A stretch of DNA of 64,000 nt from Frondihabitans sp. PAMC 28766 (GCF_001577365.1 NZ_CP014513.1:3658001-3722000); one strand, 5' to 3'. Positions 1-9,151 are shown, counted from the first letter of the stretch. Numbers and translations: made by a program. The notes: generated by a model not told the origin, from the letters alone.

Positions 1-298
1 CGGCGCCGACGAACGGCACGAGCATCAGCGTGAACGACACGTCGAGCAGCACCATCCACACCAGCAGGCGCACGAAGATCGTCATCGGCGACTGCCATGC
101 GAGGATCCTGTCGCGGCGCACGTACGGCATCGACCCCATGGTCGCCGCCCGGAACATCATCCGTGTCATCGACGCCGTCGTGCGCGTCAGCGCACTGGAG
201 AAGGATCGCGGCACGATCAGCGACCCGATGACGCTCACCCAGGTCACGACCAGGAGGAACACGCCGACGGCGAAGACCACCCAGCTCAGAAAGATCAC
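1..298 (-). CDS. Membrane protein, 3' part cut by window edge (possible ion-channel family)
   Basis: The minus strand reads an open frame of 99 codons from a GTG at 298 to the window edge. The first ~22 residues are a strong hydrophobic segment, followed by a basic stretch (PRSFSSALTR, then YVRRDR) and a second hydrophobic segment running off the edge. An SD-like GAGGGG (305-310) lies between the upstream SDR stop (311-313) and this GTG, so the two genes are probably one transcript. The pattern of short N-terminal helix, basic loop and second helix recalls actinobacterial potassium-channel-like membrane proteins, but the pore signature would lie outside the window, so the function is tentative. 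Confidence 0.6.
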   Translation of the reverse strand, partial: MIFLSWVVFAVGVFLLVVTWVSVIGSLIVPRSFSSALTRTTASMTRMMFRAATMGSMPYVRRDRILAWQSPMTIFVRLLVWMVLLDVSFTLMLVPFVGA

Positions 299-310
299 CC
301 GTTCGCCCCT

Positions 311-1078
311 CTAGTAGACGGTGTAGCCGCCGTCGATGGTGAGCACGGAGCCGGTCATGAAGCTGGAGGCGTCGCTGGCAAGGAAGACCATCGCCGGGCC
401 CAGCTCGTCGGGTTCGCCGGCGCGCTGCTGCGGGGCATCCTCGATCCAGTGGCGGTAGAACTGCGGGTCGTCGATCGGCGCCATGTCGGTGTGCATGTAG
501 CCCGGGGCGATGGCGTTCACCCGCACGTGCGACGGCGCCCACTCGGCGGCGAGACTGCGCGTGAGATGGTGCACGGCCGCCTTCGACGCGTTGTAGGCGG
601 GCTGCCACTGCGGCCGGTTCACGATGGACGCCGACATCGAACCCACGTTGACGATCGACCCGCCGCCCCGTTCGACCATGTGCCGCCCGAACACCTGACT
701 GGCGATCCAGAGGCCGTCGAGGTTGACGCTCATCACGTCGCGCCACTCGTCGTCGGTGACGTCGAGGGCCGGCTTGTGGATGCAGGTGCCCGCGTTGTTG
801 ACAAGCACATCGACTCGCCCGAACCGTTCGACCGCCGCGCTCAGAAGCCGCTCGACGTCGGGGCGCTTCGTCACGTCGGCAAGCACGGTCAGGACGCCGA
901 CGCCCAGCGCCTCGAGCTCGGCCTGCACCGAGGCGGCAGCCGCTGCGTCCCGGCCGACGATCACGACGTTCGATCCTGCCTCGGCGAGCGCCGTGGCGAA
1001 GGCGCGACCGAGCCCTCGCGTGGACCCGGTGACGACCGACGTGCGCCCCGTCATGTCGAACTTCTCCAGAACAGGCAT
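311..1078 (-). CDS. SDR family NAD(P)-dependent oxidoreductase
   Basis: A classical short-chain dehydrogenase/reductase of 255 residues, the family's usual size. Visible motifs are the Rossmann glycine motif TGSTRGLG (~17-24), NNAG (~93-96), the catalytic Ser in the VGSMSAS stretch and YNASK (~161-165), and a C-terminal SGSVLTIDGG-like end (TGSVLTIDGGY). It resembles polyol/gluconate/sugar-alcohol dehydrogenases and acetoacetyl-CoA-type SDRs; the substrate cannot be read from sequence. A GAGGG lies a few bases before the ATG. It precedes the partial membrane gene, with which it is probably cotranscribed. Confidence 0.85.
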   Translation of the reverse strand: MPVLEKFDMTGRTSVVTGSTRGLGRAFATALAEAGSNVVIVGRDAAAAASVQAELEALGVGVLTVLADVTKRPDVERLLSAAVERFGRVDVLVNNAGTCIHKPALDVTDDEWRDVMSVNLDGLWIASQVFGRHMVERGGGSIVNVGSMSASIVNRPQWQPAYNASKAAVHHLTRSLAAEWAPSHVRVNAIAPGYMHTDMAPIDDPQFYRHWIEDAPQQRAGEPDELGPAMVFLASDASSFMTGSVLTIDGGYTVY

Positions 1079-1260
1079 CGACGCCCTCGTCTCTCGTGTT
1101 GTGGCTGCTCGCCGCTCGGGCAGAGTGCTGCCGTCTCGTCCTGCCAGTTATATCGTGTGTCGCGTCGCAGTCACAGTCGCCTGCACCTCGAGAACGTGTG
1201 ACATTGACACGGAGAGGCGGCGCCCAGTGCGAAATACCGTCGAGAAACCCTCTGCGGTGA

Positions 1261-1288
1261 GGCGGACGAACACTCGCATTCGTCCGCC
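1261..1288 (-). terminator. Stem-loop after the oxidoreductase remnant
   Basis: A perfect 10-bp stem (GGCGGACGAA at 1261-1270 with TTCGTCCGCC at 1279-1288) with an 8-nt loop lies just past the stop of the minus-strand remnant ending at 1300. There is no clear U-tract, so it could be a GC-rich terminator or a transcript-stabilising hairpin. Confidence 0.5.
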
Positions 1289-1299
1289 GGGCCGGGTGG

Positions 1300-1602
1300 T
1301 CACCGGAAGGCCGGCATGACCTGCTGGGCGTATGTTTCGAGCTGGTAGCGCTGGACGGCGTCCCAATCCGGGAATGGCATGGACTGGGTCCACGACTCCG
1401 AGATGAGCCAGTCGAGGTCGCCTTCGCCGTAGAGGCTCGCCGTCCCGGCAAGCTGGTCGTGGACCTGTTCGGCGGTGCCGCAGAGCAACTGCCCGGCGTC
1501 GTACATCCGCTGCGTGAGCGCGCGGGCGTCGAGGAAGCTCAGGGGACGCTGGGGCGGGTCGTCGTCGTTCCGGTAACCCTCGTTGAACCAGCCGGCTGGC
1601 AC
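1300..1602 (-). pseudogene. C-terminal remnant of an LLM-class flavin-dependent oxidoreductase
   Basis: About 100 residues that match only the end of luciferase-like (LLM class) monooxygenases. The segment around QLLCGTAEQVHDQL is the usual 'G-T/S-P-E-x-V' region before the last helix, and the tail LETYAQQVMPAF is the usual end. These proteins normally run 300-400 residues. Upstream, the protein-like reading moves to another frame within ~1603-1640 and then meets the start of an oppositely oriented Lrp fragment, so the 5' two thirds is gone. The ORF begins only at an in-frame GTG with no SD. It is read as a dead remnant. Confidence 0.6.
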
Positions 1603-1646
1603 CGGAGCCCGCGCCGAACCTCTCGGCCAGCAGCGATTCGCGAACC

Positions 1647-2108
1647 GTGAGCCGCTCCGACTGGTCTCTGCTCCACGGCCTGCAGATCGACGGCCGAGCC
1701 AGCTACGCCGACCTCGCCCGGACGACAGGGCTCCCTCAACCCGTCGTCACACGCCGGGTCACCCGACTCCTCTCGAGCGGCATCGCCGTTCTCGACGTGG
1801 ACATCGCCCCCCACATCCTCGAAAACAAGGTCGCCGCCCAGATCTGGATGTCGGCGACACCCGATCGACTCGAGGCGTCCGGCCGGGCACTCGCCGCGTT
1901 TCCCGAGGTCGCGTTCGCCGCGGCGGTCTCAGGCACGAGAAACCTTGTCGTGTTCATCGAGTGCGCACGGCACGAAGACATCTTCCGCTTCATCACCACC
2001 GAGCTCGCCCGGATCGACGGCATCCGCGACATCGAAGTCGTCCCGACCATCGCGGTGCTCAAGAGAGCGACCTCGCGGATCGATCGGGGCGACGTCCTCA
2101 TTCCATGA
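1647..2108 (+). pseudogene. C-terminal half of a two-domain Lrp/AsnC-type regulator
   Basis: 153 residues: a winged-helix HTH (LLHGLQIDGRASYADLARTT, ~8-27) followed by an AsnC_trans_reg ligand domain. Typical actinobacterial double-length Lrp proteins are ~330 residues and carry two such halves. This sequence aligns best with the second half (short linker, 'RASYADLA', 'FAAAVSGTRNLV', terminal 'VVPTIAVLKRA'). No SD precedes the GTG. It sits back to back with the LLM remnant. This suggests a deletion removed the divergent promoters and both 5' halves. A functional single-domain Lrp remains possible. Confidence 0.6.
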
Positions 2109-2183
2109 CGCCCTCACCCGCCCGAGCCGATGGCGTCGCTGAGAGCGCGCTCCGACCCTCTGACCTCTGGACTAGGGGTCTGT

Positions 2184-2660
2184 TCACCTGTTCGAGAGGG
2201 GGCCTGCGGGGTCGAGGCCGGCGACGAGCGGGCTGAGGATCGAGGACAGGGTTCTGGCACTGTCGGCCGTGATCCTGTCGATGACGAGATCGTGCGCCGC
2301 GGTCGCCTGTATGCCGGCTGCCTCGAGCAGGACGCGCCGTCCTGCCGGCGTGAGAGTCATCAGGGCTGCCCGACCGTCGGCAGAGGACGCTCCACGGGCG
2401 ACGAGTCCACGTTCTTCCAGTCGCCCGACGACCTTCGACATGCGCGGCACCGGAGCATAGGTCCGGGTTGCCATTTCGGTGATCCGCAGCGCACGATCCG
2501 GGGCGTCGGACAGCGACATCAGCGCACCGTACTCGAACAGGGTCAGCCCGACCTCGCGGAGACGGGCGTCCATGGCGGGTGTGAAGAGCTGCGAGAAGAC
2601 GGTCAGGGCCACCCACAGGTCGGACTGCGATTGGTCGAGCCCGTGCATGCGCTGTGCCAT
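2184..2660 (-). CDS. MarR family transcriptional regulator
   Basis: 158 residues, the usual MarR length. The winged helix occupies ~45-110, with LTLFEYGALMSLSDAP, a recognition helix (MSKVVGRLEERGLV) and the wing motif ASSADGRAALMTLTPAGRR (the family's D-x-R). It probably senses a phenolic or other small hydrophobic ligand. The gene is divergent from the alpha/beta hydrolase at 2745 with an 84-bp gap containing short inverted repeats, so it is the likely repressor of that hydrolase-amidohydrolase pair. Confidence 0.88.
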   Translation of the reverse strand: MAQRMHGLDQSQSDLWVALTVFSQLFTPAMDARLREVGLTLFEYGALMSLSDAPDRALRITEMATRTYAPVPRMSKVVGRLEERGLVARGASSADGRAALMTLTPAGRRVLLEAAGIQATAAHDLVIDRITADSARTLSSILSPLVAGLDPAGPLSNR

Positions 2661-2679
2661 CTGGTCACTCTACCAAAGA

Positions 2680-2721
2680 ACTTGCACCCACAAGTACCTC
2701 GACATATGGTTGCTTCTGCAA
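2680..2721. promoter_or_regulatory. Candidate MarR operators in the divergent promoter
   Basis: The gap between the MarR gene and the hydrolase contains two short inverted repeats: ACTTGCACCCACAAGT (2680-2695) and TTGCTTCTGCAA (2710-2721). Both share the TTGC...(G)CAA half-sites. Position and symmetry fit MarR dimer binding; the assignment is inference. Confidence 0.45.
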
Positions 2722-2744
2722 GTAGATGACCGGAAGGAACACGC

Positions 2745-3674
2745 ATGACACTCACGACTCACCTGACCGCCGAGGATGACCCCATCGTCTCCGTGAAACC
2801 CATCACCCTCGCCTCACCCGGGCGAGGCGTCGACCTCACGCTGCGCTTGTCGGCACCCGTATCAGGAGCCGGTCTGCCGGTGATCCTGTTCTCTCACGGG
2901 TTCGGAGAATCGCTCTCCGGCTACGGCCCCCTCACCGACTACTGGGCGTCGCACGGCTTCGTCGTCCTCCAGCCGACCTACCTCGACTCCCGCAGCATCG
3001 GCCTGGCTGACGACGACGGGCGCCGCGCGGGCATCTGGCGGCAGCGCGCTGCCGACGCGAGCCGTACCCTCGACCAGCTCGACGAGGCCCTCGAGGCGAT
3101 CCCGGGTCTGCCCGAGCGAGTCGACCGGAGCAGGATCGCGGCGGCCGGGCATTCTTTCGGTGGCCAGACGACCGGGATCCTGCTGGGCCTGCGAGTCCTC
3201 GACCCCGAGACCTCTGCCCTCGACGACCTCCGCGACCCACGCGTGAAGGCCGGTGTTCTGCTGGCGACGGCCGGTCGCGGAGCCGACCTGTCCCCGCTCG
3301 CCGCCGAGCACTTCCCTTTCATGAGACCGACTTTCGACCACATGGAGGCGCCCGCGCTCGTCGTGCTCGGCGACCGGGACGACTCGCCCCTGAGCACTCG
3401 CGGCCCCGACTGGTCAGCCGACCCGTACTCCGACAGCCCCGGCGAGAAGCATCTGCTCACCCTGATCGGCGGTGAGCACTCCCTGGGCGGCGTTCCGGGC
3501 TACGACGTCAAGGAGACCACCGACGAGAACCCGGAGCGTGTCATCCTGCTCCGATCCGTCGCCGCCGCGTTCCTTCGCCACGCGCTCGGCATCGACGAGA
3601 GCGCCTGGAACGGCTTCCGCGAGACGCTCGGTGGGGCAGGATCCGAGACCGCGCGCCTGGAGTCGAAGAAGTGA
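2745..3674 (+). CDS. Alpha/beta hydrolase (chlorophyllase/PAF-acetylhydrolase-like)
   Basis: A 309-residue alpha/beta-hydrolase fold. The oxyanion HGFGES region is near 50-55, the nucleophile elbow GHSFGG near 136-141, an acidic residue in LGDRDD near 210, and a His in GGEHSLGG near 246, completing a Ser-Asp-His set. No signal peptide is seen, so it should be cytoplasmic. The SD AAGGAA lies 7 nt before the ATG. The stop overlaps the GTG of the following amidohydrolase, so the two are cotranscribed and probably act in one route, under the divergent MarR protein. The substrate is unknown, likely an ester. Confidence 0.85.
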   Translation: MTLTTHLTAEDDPIVSVKPITLASPGRGVDLTLRLSAPVSGAGLPVILFSHGFGESLSGYGPLTDYWASHGFVVLQPTYLDSRSIGLADDDGRRAGIWRQRAADASRTLDQLDEALEAIPGLPERVDRSRIAAAGHSFGGQTTGILLGLRVLDPETSALDDLRDPRVKAGVLLATAGRGADLSPLAAEHFPFMRPTFDHMEAPALVVLGDRDDSPLSTRGPDWSADPYSDSPGEKHLLTLIGGEHSLGGVPGYDVKETTDENPERVILLRSVAAAFLRHALGIDESAWNGFRETLGGAGSETARLESKK

Positions 3675-4647
3675 CGCGGGTCGTAGCCCTCGAGGAGCAC
3701 ATGGCCACCCCGACGTGTTCGCCGCATGGCGCAAGAATGACCCGACACTCGATGAACCCGTCATGCGCTGGACGGTCAGCGGCAACGTCGCCGGGCCGCT
3801 GCTGGACCTCGGCCACGAACGCCTTCGCGACATGGACATCGCCGGCGTCGACCTGGCGGTCCTGTCGTTGACCTCGCCCGGGCTGCAGAACCTCCCCGTC
3901 GACGAGGCCGTCGCCCTGCAGGGCCCGACGAACGACGTCATCGCTCAGGCCGTACGGCAGCATCCCGACCGGTTTCGCGGATTTGCGACACTCGCCACCC
4001 CGGACCCTGCGGCTGCTGCTGCAGAGGTCGAGCGGGCCGTCTCGAAGCTCGGACTCGACGGGATCCTGCTGCACACGCTGTCAGGCGACGAGTTTCACGA
4101 CCTGCCGAAGTACTGGGATATCTTCGCCGCGGCCGAGGCGCACCGAGTGCCGATCTACCTTCATCCCAGCCTGCCCGCGTCCGGCGCCTTCGACGCGTAC
4201 TACGACGGCTTCGGGCTGCTCGGCACCGGGGCGCCCGGCTGGCACTACCAGACCGGCATCGCGGTGCTGCGGATGATCATCGCCGGCGTCTTCGACCGCT
4301 TTCCCGGCCTGCAGGTGATCATCGGGCACTGGGGCGAGATGGTGCTGTTCTTCCTCGACCGCATCCAGCTTCTGACCGGTGCAGCGAAGCTTCAGCGGCC
4401 CCTCGTGGAGTACTTCCAGAACAACGTCCACATCACCCCGGGCGGGATCGCCTCCCACCGGTATCTGAACTGGGCCATCGAAGTCATCGGAGCCGACCGG
4501 ATCATGCACGCCACCGACTACCCCTTCAACAGCGCCACCGACTTCGCCGCCCGAGACTTCTTGGACACCGCAGCCCTCACTGACACCGACCGCCGGCAGA
4601 TCGCCTCCGACAACTGGGAACGCCTCGTCAGCCGGATCATCCGGTGA
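3671..4647 (+). pseudogene. Amidohydrolase_2 family decarboxylase/hydrolase, frameshifted near the N-terminus
   Basis: The GTG at 3671 reads VVALEEHMATP, the family's usual start ('ALEEHF-TP'), but the frame then fails. The following ~310 residues continue in another frame from DVFAAWRKNDP. Inserting one C in the run at 3708-3711 restores a single protein of ~325 residues. Visible metal or active-site motifs are EEH at the N-terminus, YLHPSLPASG, IIGHWGEM and HATDYPF. The family (PF04909) includes 2,3-dihydroxybenzoate and gamma-resorcylate decarboxylases and ACMSD. The start overlaps the hydrolase stop. It is either a recent frameshift or a homopolymer base-calling error; three other genes here show the same defect. 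Confidence 0.75.
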
Positions 4648-4733
4648 GATCGAACGGAGGGCGTCCGAAGGTCGTTCGTGCCCGGGCGATGCTGGTAGGA
4701 CTTTTGCGGCCCTGCGCCGGAGCGACGGCTCAG

Positions 4734-5609
4734 CTATTTCAGACCGGAAGAAGCGAGCCCGTCGATCACTCGGCGTTGGAGCACGATGAAGACGATGAGG
4801 ATCGGGGCCATCGCCATCAGGCTGGCAGCCATCAGCACGGGGTAGTTGATCGTGACGTCTCCTGCGATGGTCGCCAGCCCCGCGGCCAGGGGCATCTTCG
4901 ACGAGTCGGTCGACACGACGAGGGGCCACAGCAGCTCGTTCCACGACCAGAGCACCGTCGTGATCGCGAGGACGCTGATCGAGGGGCGGGCGAGGGGCAG
5001 CATGATCCGCCAGAAGATTTGGAACGGGTTGGCTCCGTCGATGCGGGCCGCTTCTTCGAGCTCCGCAGGCATCCGGAGAAAGGCGGTTCGCATGAGGAAC
5101 GTGCCGAAGGCGCTGAAGAGCCCCGGCGCGACCAGCCCGAAAACGGTGTCCAGCCAGCCGAATCCCTGCACGATCTGATACTGCGAGATCAGGTACACCT
5201 GCGAGGGGACGAGCAGGATCGACAGGACGATCGCGAGGATGGGCCCTTTGCCGACGAATCGCATCCGGGCGAACGCGTAGCCGGCCATGGTGCACAGCAC
5301 GATCTGCGCCAGGGTGCGGATGACCGTGACCTCGATGGAGGTGCGCAGCTCGTCGAAGAACGGCAACCGCTCGAAGACCGCCACGTAGTTGCCCCACTGG
5401 AGGTGGGCGGGCCAGAAGGTCGGCGTGACGCTCTGGACCTCGGCGTTCGTCGACAGCGACATGATGATCTGCCACAGAAAAGGGAACGCCATGATGAAGC
5501 CGCCGACGCCGAGGACGACGTGGATGTAGGCGTGCGACCCGTTGCGTCGAGCACCGGAGCGGGACCGGGCGGGGCGCGACGGGCGCGTCTTGAGCGTCGA
5601 ACTAGTCAT
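4734..5609 (-). CDS. Carbohydrate ABC transporter permease (MalG type)
   Basis: 291 residues with six hydrophobic helices and the inner-membrane EAA loop (EEAARIDGANPFQIFWRIMLPLARP) that contacts the ATPase. This is a CUT1-family sugar importer subunit of typical length. It overlaps the upstream permease by 8 nt and is the last gene of the oxidoreductase-SBP-permease-permease unit. No ATPase is encoded nearby, so a shared MsiK-type ATPase is expected elsewhere. Context next to the galactosamine pathway suggests amino-sugar oligosaccharides as substrate. Confidence 0.93.
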   Translation of the reverse strand: MTSSTLKTRPSRPARSRSGARRNGSHAYIHVVLGVGGFIMAFPFLWQIIMSLSTNAEVQSVTPTFWPAHLQWGNYVAVFERLPFFDELRTSIEVTVIRTLAQIVLCTMAGYAFARMRFVGKGPILAIVLSILLVPSQVYLISQYQIVQGFGWLDTVFGLVAPGLFSAFGTFLMRTAFLRMPAELEEAARIDGANPFQIFWRIMLPLARPSISVLAITTVLWSWNELLWPLVVSTDSSKMPLAAGLATIAGDVTINYPVLMAASLMAMAPILIVFIVLQRRVIDGLASSGLK

Positions 5610-6582
5610 TGGAGACCCACCTGCGTTGGAAGCGGAACTGGAACAGGGTGATGATGCCGATCAGCACGAAGATGAACATGGCGATGGCGGCCGCGAAGCC
5701 CTTGTCGTTGTCGATGAATCCCGACTGGTAGAAGTAGAAGACCAGCGACATGGTCTTGGGCATGACCGGGTTCTTCGCGCCGAGCATGGCGTACAAGAGA
5801 TCGAACAGCTGGAAGCTCGAGATGGTCGTGACGATGACCACGAAGAAGATGCTCGGCGTGAGCAGCGGCACCGTGATCGACCGGAATCGTCGGGCCGGGC
5901 TGGCGCCGTCGAGTTCGGCCGCCTCGTGCAGTTCGGGCGGGATGTCTTTGAGACCGGCCCCGAGGATGATCATCGAGAAGCCCAGGGACGACCAGAGACC
6001 CACGATCGAGACGGCCGCGAGGGCGAAGCCCGGCGAGCTGATCCAGTAGGGCCCCTTGATGCCGACGAGCCCGATGAAGTAGTTCAGGATGCCGAAGTCG
6101 CCGTTGAAGATGATCCGCCAGACGAGCGAGATGGCGGCGGGCATGGCGACGTACGGCAGGAAGAAGAGGACGCGGTAGAGCTGCGCGAACCGGAGACCGG
6201 GAGTGTTCACGAGGTTCGCGAGCCAGACGGCGATCGGCACCCCGAGCAGGACGACGGCCGTGTAGATGACGGTGTTGAGCAGGGAGACGTAGAGCTGCGG
6301 GTCCGTGATCAGCTGGACGTAGTTGGCGAACCCGCTCCAGGTCGCTCCTCCGAAGACTCCCCACGTGGTGAACGAGAAGTAGAAGGTCTGCAGGATCGGC
6401 CAGATGTAGAACAGCAGCACGCCCGCGAGCAGCGGCGCCACGAACAGCACCGGCCACCACCCGTCGAACCGCTTTCGGCGCTTCACCGGCGGAATCCCTC
6501 GGGGGGTGCCCCGGCCCGATCGCGCGGAGAGCGCGATGCGGGCCGGGGCTGAGCTCTGACGATCGTCAATTTTCACGGACAT
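5602..6582 (-). CDS. Carbohydrate ABC transporter permease (MalF type)
   Basis: 326 residues: a basic cytoplasmic N-terminus, a first helix near 48-70, then five further helices and an EAA loop (HEAAELDGASPARRFRSITVPLL). It is the partner of the MalG-type permease with which it overlaps, and sits 10 nt after the substrate-binding lipoprotein gene. It forms the trans-membrane channel of a CUT1 sugar importer. Confidence 0.93.
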   Translation of the reverse strand: MSVKIDDRQSSAPARIALSARSGRGTPRGIPPVKRRKRFDGWWPVLFVAPLLAGVLLFYIWPILQTFYFSFTTWGVFGGATWSGFANYVQLITDPQLYVSLLNTVIYTAVVLLGVPIAVWLANLVNTPGLRFAQLYRVLFFLPYVAMPAAISLVWRIIFNGDFGILNYFIGLVGIKGPYWISSPGFALAAVSIVGLWSSLGFSMIILGAGLKDIPPELHEAAELDGASPARRFRSITVPLLTPSIFFVVIVTTISSFQLFDLLYAMLGAKNPVMPKTMSLVFYFYQSGFIDNDKGFAAAIAMFIFVLIGIITLFQFRFQRRWVSND

Positions 6583-6592
6583 ACGAGGCGTG

Positions 6593-7915
6593 TCACTCCT
6601 TGGCGAGTGCGGCGGTCATTTGAGTGGACAGCGACTTGAGGGTCGGCTTGAGAGGCGACGTCCCGTCGAAGATGCCGGGCAGGTCGTTGGTCTCGAGCGT
6701 GTTCCAGGCCGCGGTGTTCTTCGAGACGGGAAGAGGTTTCGCGATGGCGACCTCGTTGAGGAAGACCTGGAGATCGACGCCGGGCATGGATTTGGCGAAA
6801 GCGGTCTGGGCTCCCTTGTAGGCGGGAATCACTGCTCCGAGGTCGCCCTGCTGCGTCTGGGCAGCCTTGCCGGCGAGATAGACCTGGAGCGCCTGGGCGG
6901 CAGCCACGTTCTTGCCCTTGGCAGCGACGACGTTGGAGACGCCGTGGATGACGTTCGCTGCGACTTTCCCCGTGGGCAGCGGATACACGGCGAGGGATTT
7001 CGCGACGGGTGAGGCGCCGAGCTCCGACCGCGCCCACGAGCCGCCCTGGTACATCGCGGACTTGCCGGACGTGAACCACTGGTCGCCGGTGGTGTCGGTG
7101 AGCTGCTTCGTGTTGGGCGATGCGCCGGATTTGATGAGGTTCGTCCAGAAGTCGATGCCGTTCGCGGTGGCGGCTGATCCGTAGCCGGACGATTTGCCGT
7201 TCGCCGAGACGACACTGCCGCCGGCCTGGAAGATCGTCGGGTAGTAGGTCGTCTGCCCGTCCATGCCCGCAGTGATGCCGTAGATGCCCTTGGACTTGAG
7301 CGCCGTCGAGATCGCGTTGGCCTTCTGGCTGAACTCCGCCCAGGTCCAGTTCTTGGTGGGCAGCGCCACGCCGGCCTCCTTGAAGAGGGCCGTGTTCACC
7401 CACATGCCGATGGTGTCGAAGTCTTTCGGCACACCGTATTCGGTTCCTTTGTAGGTGTACAGGTCATCGAGAGCCGAGGAGTAGTTGCTCGGCGTGATGG
7501 CGCCGGCCTTGACCTCGCTCGTGATCGGGGCGAGCTTGCCGTTGGATGCGTAGAGCTGGAAGTTGGGGCCGTTCATCCAGAACAGGTCGGGCAGCGAGTT
7601 GCTCGACGCCTGGGTCTGCAGCTTGGTCCAGTAGTCGGCGAAGGGTGTCACGTTCACCGTGACCTTGATGTTCGGGTACTCCTTGTTGAAGCCGACGAGG
7701 TTGGCATCGATGGCCTTGACCTGCGTCTGGTCCCAGACCGCGTAGGTGAGATTGGCCTTGGTGCTCTTGGACGGAGCCGTGTAGGACGAGCTCGTGGTGG
7801 AGCCGCCCGCGGAGGCGCTGCAGCCGGCGAGGGCCGTGACTGCGGCGACCGCGGCGGCGACGCCGAGGAGGAGACGAGTCCTCTGGCGTCGGGACTGCTG
7901 GGGGAAGACCGACAT
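6593..7915 (-). CDS. Sugar ABC transporter substrate-binding lipoprotein
   Basis: A 440-residue family 1 extracellular solute-binding protein. The N-terminus is basic, then hydrophobic (LLLGVAAAVAAVTALAGC); the lipobox LAGC (~29-32) predicts a lipid-anchored mature protein, followed by a Ser/Thr-rich linker. The body has the usual cluster-D features (DLFWMNGPNF, TWAEFSQKANAI, MYQGGSW). An AAAGGA precedes the ATG. It delivers oligosaccharide to the two downstream permeases. Context with the GH135 protein and Aga-type enzymes suggests galactosaminide ligands (inference). Confidence 0.92.
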   Translation of the reverse strand: MSVFPQQSRRQRTRLLLGVAAAVAAVTALAGCSASAGGSTTSSSYTAPSKSTKANLTYAVWDQTQVKAIDANLVGFNKEYPNIKVTVNVTPFADYWTKLQTQASSNSLPDLFWMNGPNFQLYASNGKLAPITSEVKAGAITPSNYSSALDDLYTYKGTEYGVPKDFDTIGMWVNTALFKEAGVALPTKNWTWAEFSQKANAISTALKSKGIYGITAGMDGQTTYYPTIFQAGGSVVSANGKSSGYGSAATANGIDFWTNLIKSGASPNTKQLTDTTGDQWFTSGKSAMYQGGSWARSELGASPVAKSLAVYPLPTGKVAANVIHGVSNVVAAKGKNVAAAQALQVYLAGKAAQTQQGDLGAVIPAYKGAQTAFAKSMPGVDLQVFLNEVAIAKPLPVSKNTAAWNTLETNDLPGIFDGTSPLKPTLKSLSTQMTAALAKE

Positions 7916-7963
7916 TGCTGTGTCCTTTCGGGAACGCGCACCGGACGGTGTCGCGAAGGTGGA

Positions 7964-9151
7964 TTAGTGCTGGAGAGAGGTGAAGTAGGCGAGGACGTCT
8001 TCCGGCAGGCCGGGGACGTCGAAGGGTTGGGATCCGCTCCGCAGCGAGCGAGTGGCCAGGTCGCCGGCGGCGACGGCCTGACGAGCCGCCAAGGGCGAGA
8101 GAGCGGTCGGTTCACCGAAGGCGAGATGGCGCAGGAACTCGGTCATGGTCAGGTGGTCGGCGTCTTCATGGCCGGTGGCGACACCGCCGATCGTGTATTC
8201 GCGGTCGCCGGTGTCAGCCCAGTCGCGTCGGTGGTTCCAGACCTTGACGACACCGCCGGCGGTGTCGCCGAAGTTCTCGAGACGCCCTTCCGTTCCGATG
8301 ACGGTGTAGTTGCGCCAGTAGTCGGGGCTGAAGTGGCACTGCTCGTAGCTGGCCTGCACCCCGTTGTCGAGCGTCATCATGACCATCGAGACGTCCTCGA
8401 CATCGACGACGGGATTGAGCCCGGTCTGCGACCGGGGCGGCCAGTTGTCGAACGAGAACCAGTCCGACATGACCTCGCCCGAGCGATCGCGGCGATCGTC
8501 GATGTCGCCGTAGACCGCGAGGTTCCCCATGCCGACGACGCGCGAGGTGTAGCCGGAGGCGAGCAGGTGGATGACGTCCAGGTCGTGGCTGGCCTTCTGG
8601 AGGAGCAGCGAGTTGACCTTGGCCCGGTCGGCGTGCCAATCCTTGAAGTAGTAGTCGGCGCCGTTTCCGACGAAGTGACGGCACCAGACGGCCTTCACCT
8701 CGCCGATCTCACCGCGCCGGACGATCTCGTTCATGAGCCGGACGACTGCGGCGTGGCGGAAGTTGTGGCCGACGTAGAGGGGCGTCCTGGTGGACACGGC
8801 CGCCGCAAGGATGCGGTCGGCGTCTTCCAGGGTCGTCGCGAGCGGCTTCTCGAGGTAGACGGCCACGCCGGCGTGCAGGAAGTCGATGGCGATGTCGGCG
8901 TGAGTCCAGTCCGGGCTGGTGACGATGACGGCGTCGAGACGCGCCTCGGCGATCATCTGCTGGTGGCTTTCGTAGAGGTCGACCGCGCCGCTCCAGTCGA
9001 GGCGAGCTCGCTCGACTCCGGCGACAGATGGCTCGGCGATCGCCACCACAGAGGCGTCCACTCCACTGCTGGCGACGTGACGGGCGATGACAGCGCGCTG
9101 GCCATAGCCGACGACGCCGACCCGCAGCGTGCGCTCCTGACTGATTGTCAT
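7964..9151 (-). CDS. Gfo/Idh/MocA family protein (oxidoreductase or NAD-dependent glycosidase)
   Basis: A 395-residue protein. The start at 9151 is chosen over the longer ORF (9214) because AAGGAGG lies just upstream. An N-terminal Rossmann domain (VGVVGYGQRA, ~11-20) is followed by the EKPLA motif (~100) that carries the family's catalytic Lys, then a mixed alpha/beta domain. There is no Tat or Sec signal, so it is cytoplasmic. It heads the importer operon. GH109 alpha-N-acetylgalactosaminidases belong to this same fold, so it may split imported GalNAc oligomers by an NAD-dependent mechanism. A plain sugar dehydrogenase is equally possible from sequence alone. Confidence 0.85.
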   Translation of the reverse strand: MTISQERTLRVGVVGYGQRAVIARHVASSGVDASVVAIAEPSVAGVERARLDWSGAVDLYESHQQMIAEARLDAVIVTSPDWTHADIAIDFLHAGVAVYLEKPLATTLEDADRILAAAVSTRTPLYVGHNFRHAAVVRLMNEIVRRGEIGEVKAVWCRHFVGNGADYYFKDWHADRAKVNSLLLQKASHDLDVIHLLASGYTSRVVGMGNLAVYGDIDDRRDRSGEVMSDWFSFDNWPPRSQTGLNPVVDVEDVSMVMMTLDNGVQASYEQCHFSPDYWRNYTVIGTEGRLENFGDTAGGVVKVWNHRRDWADTGDREYTIGGVATGHEDADHLTMTEFLRHLAFGEPTALSPLAARQAVAAGDLATRSLRSGSQPFDVPGLPEDVLAYFTSLQH

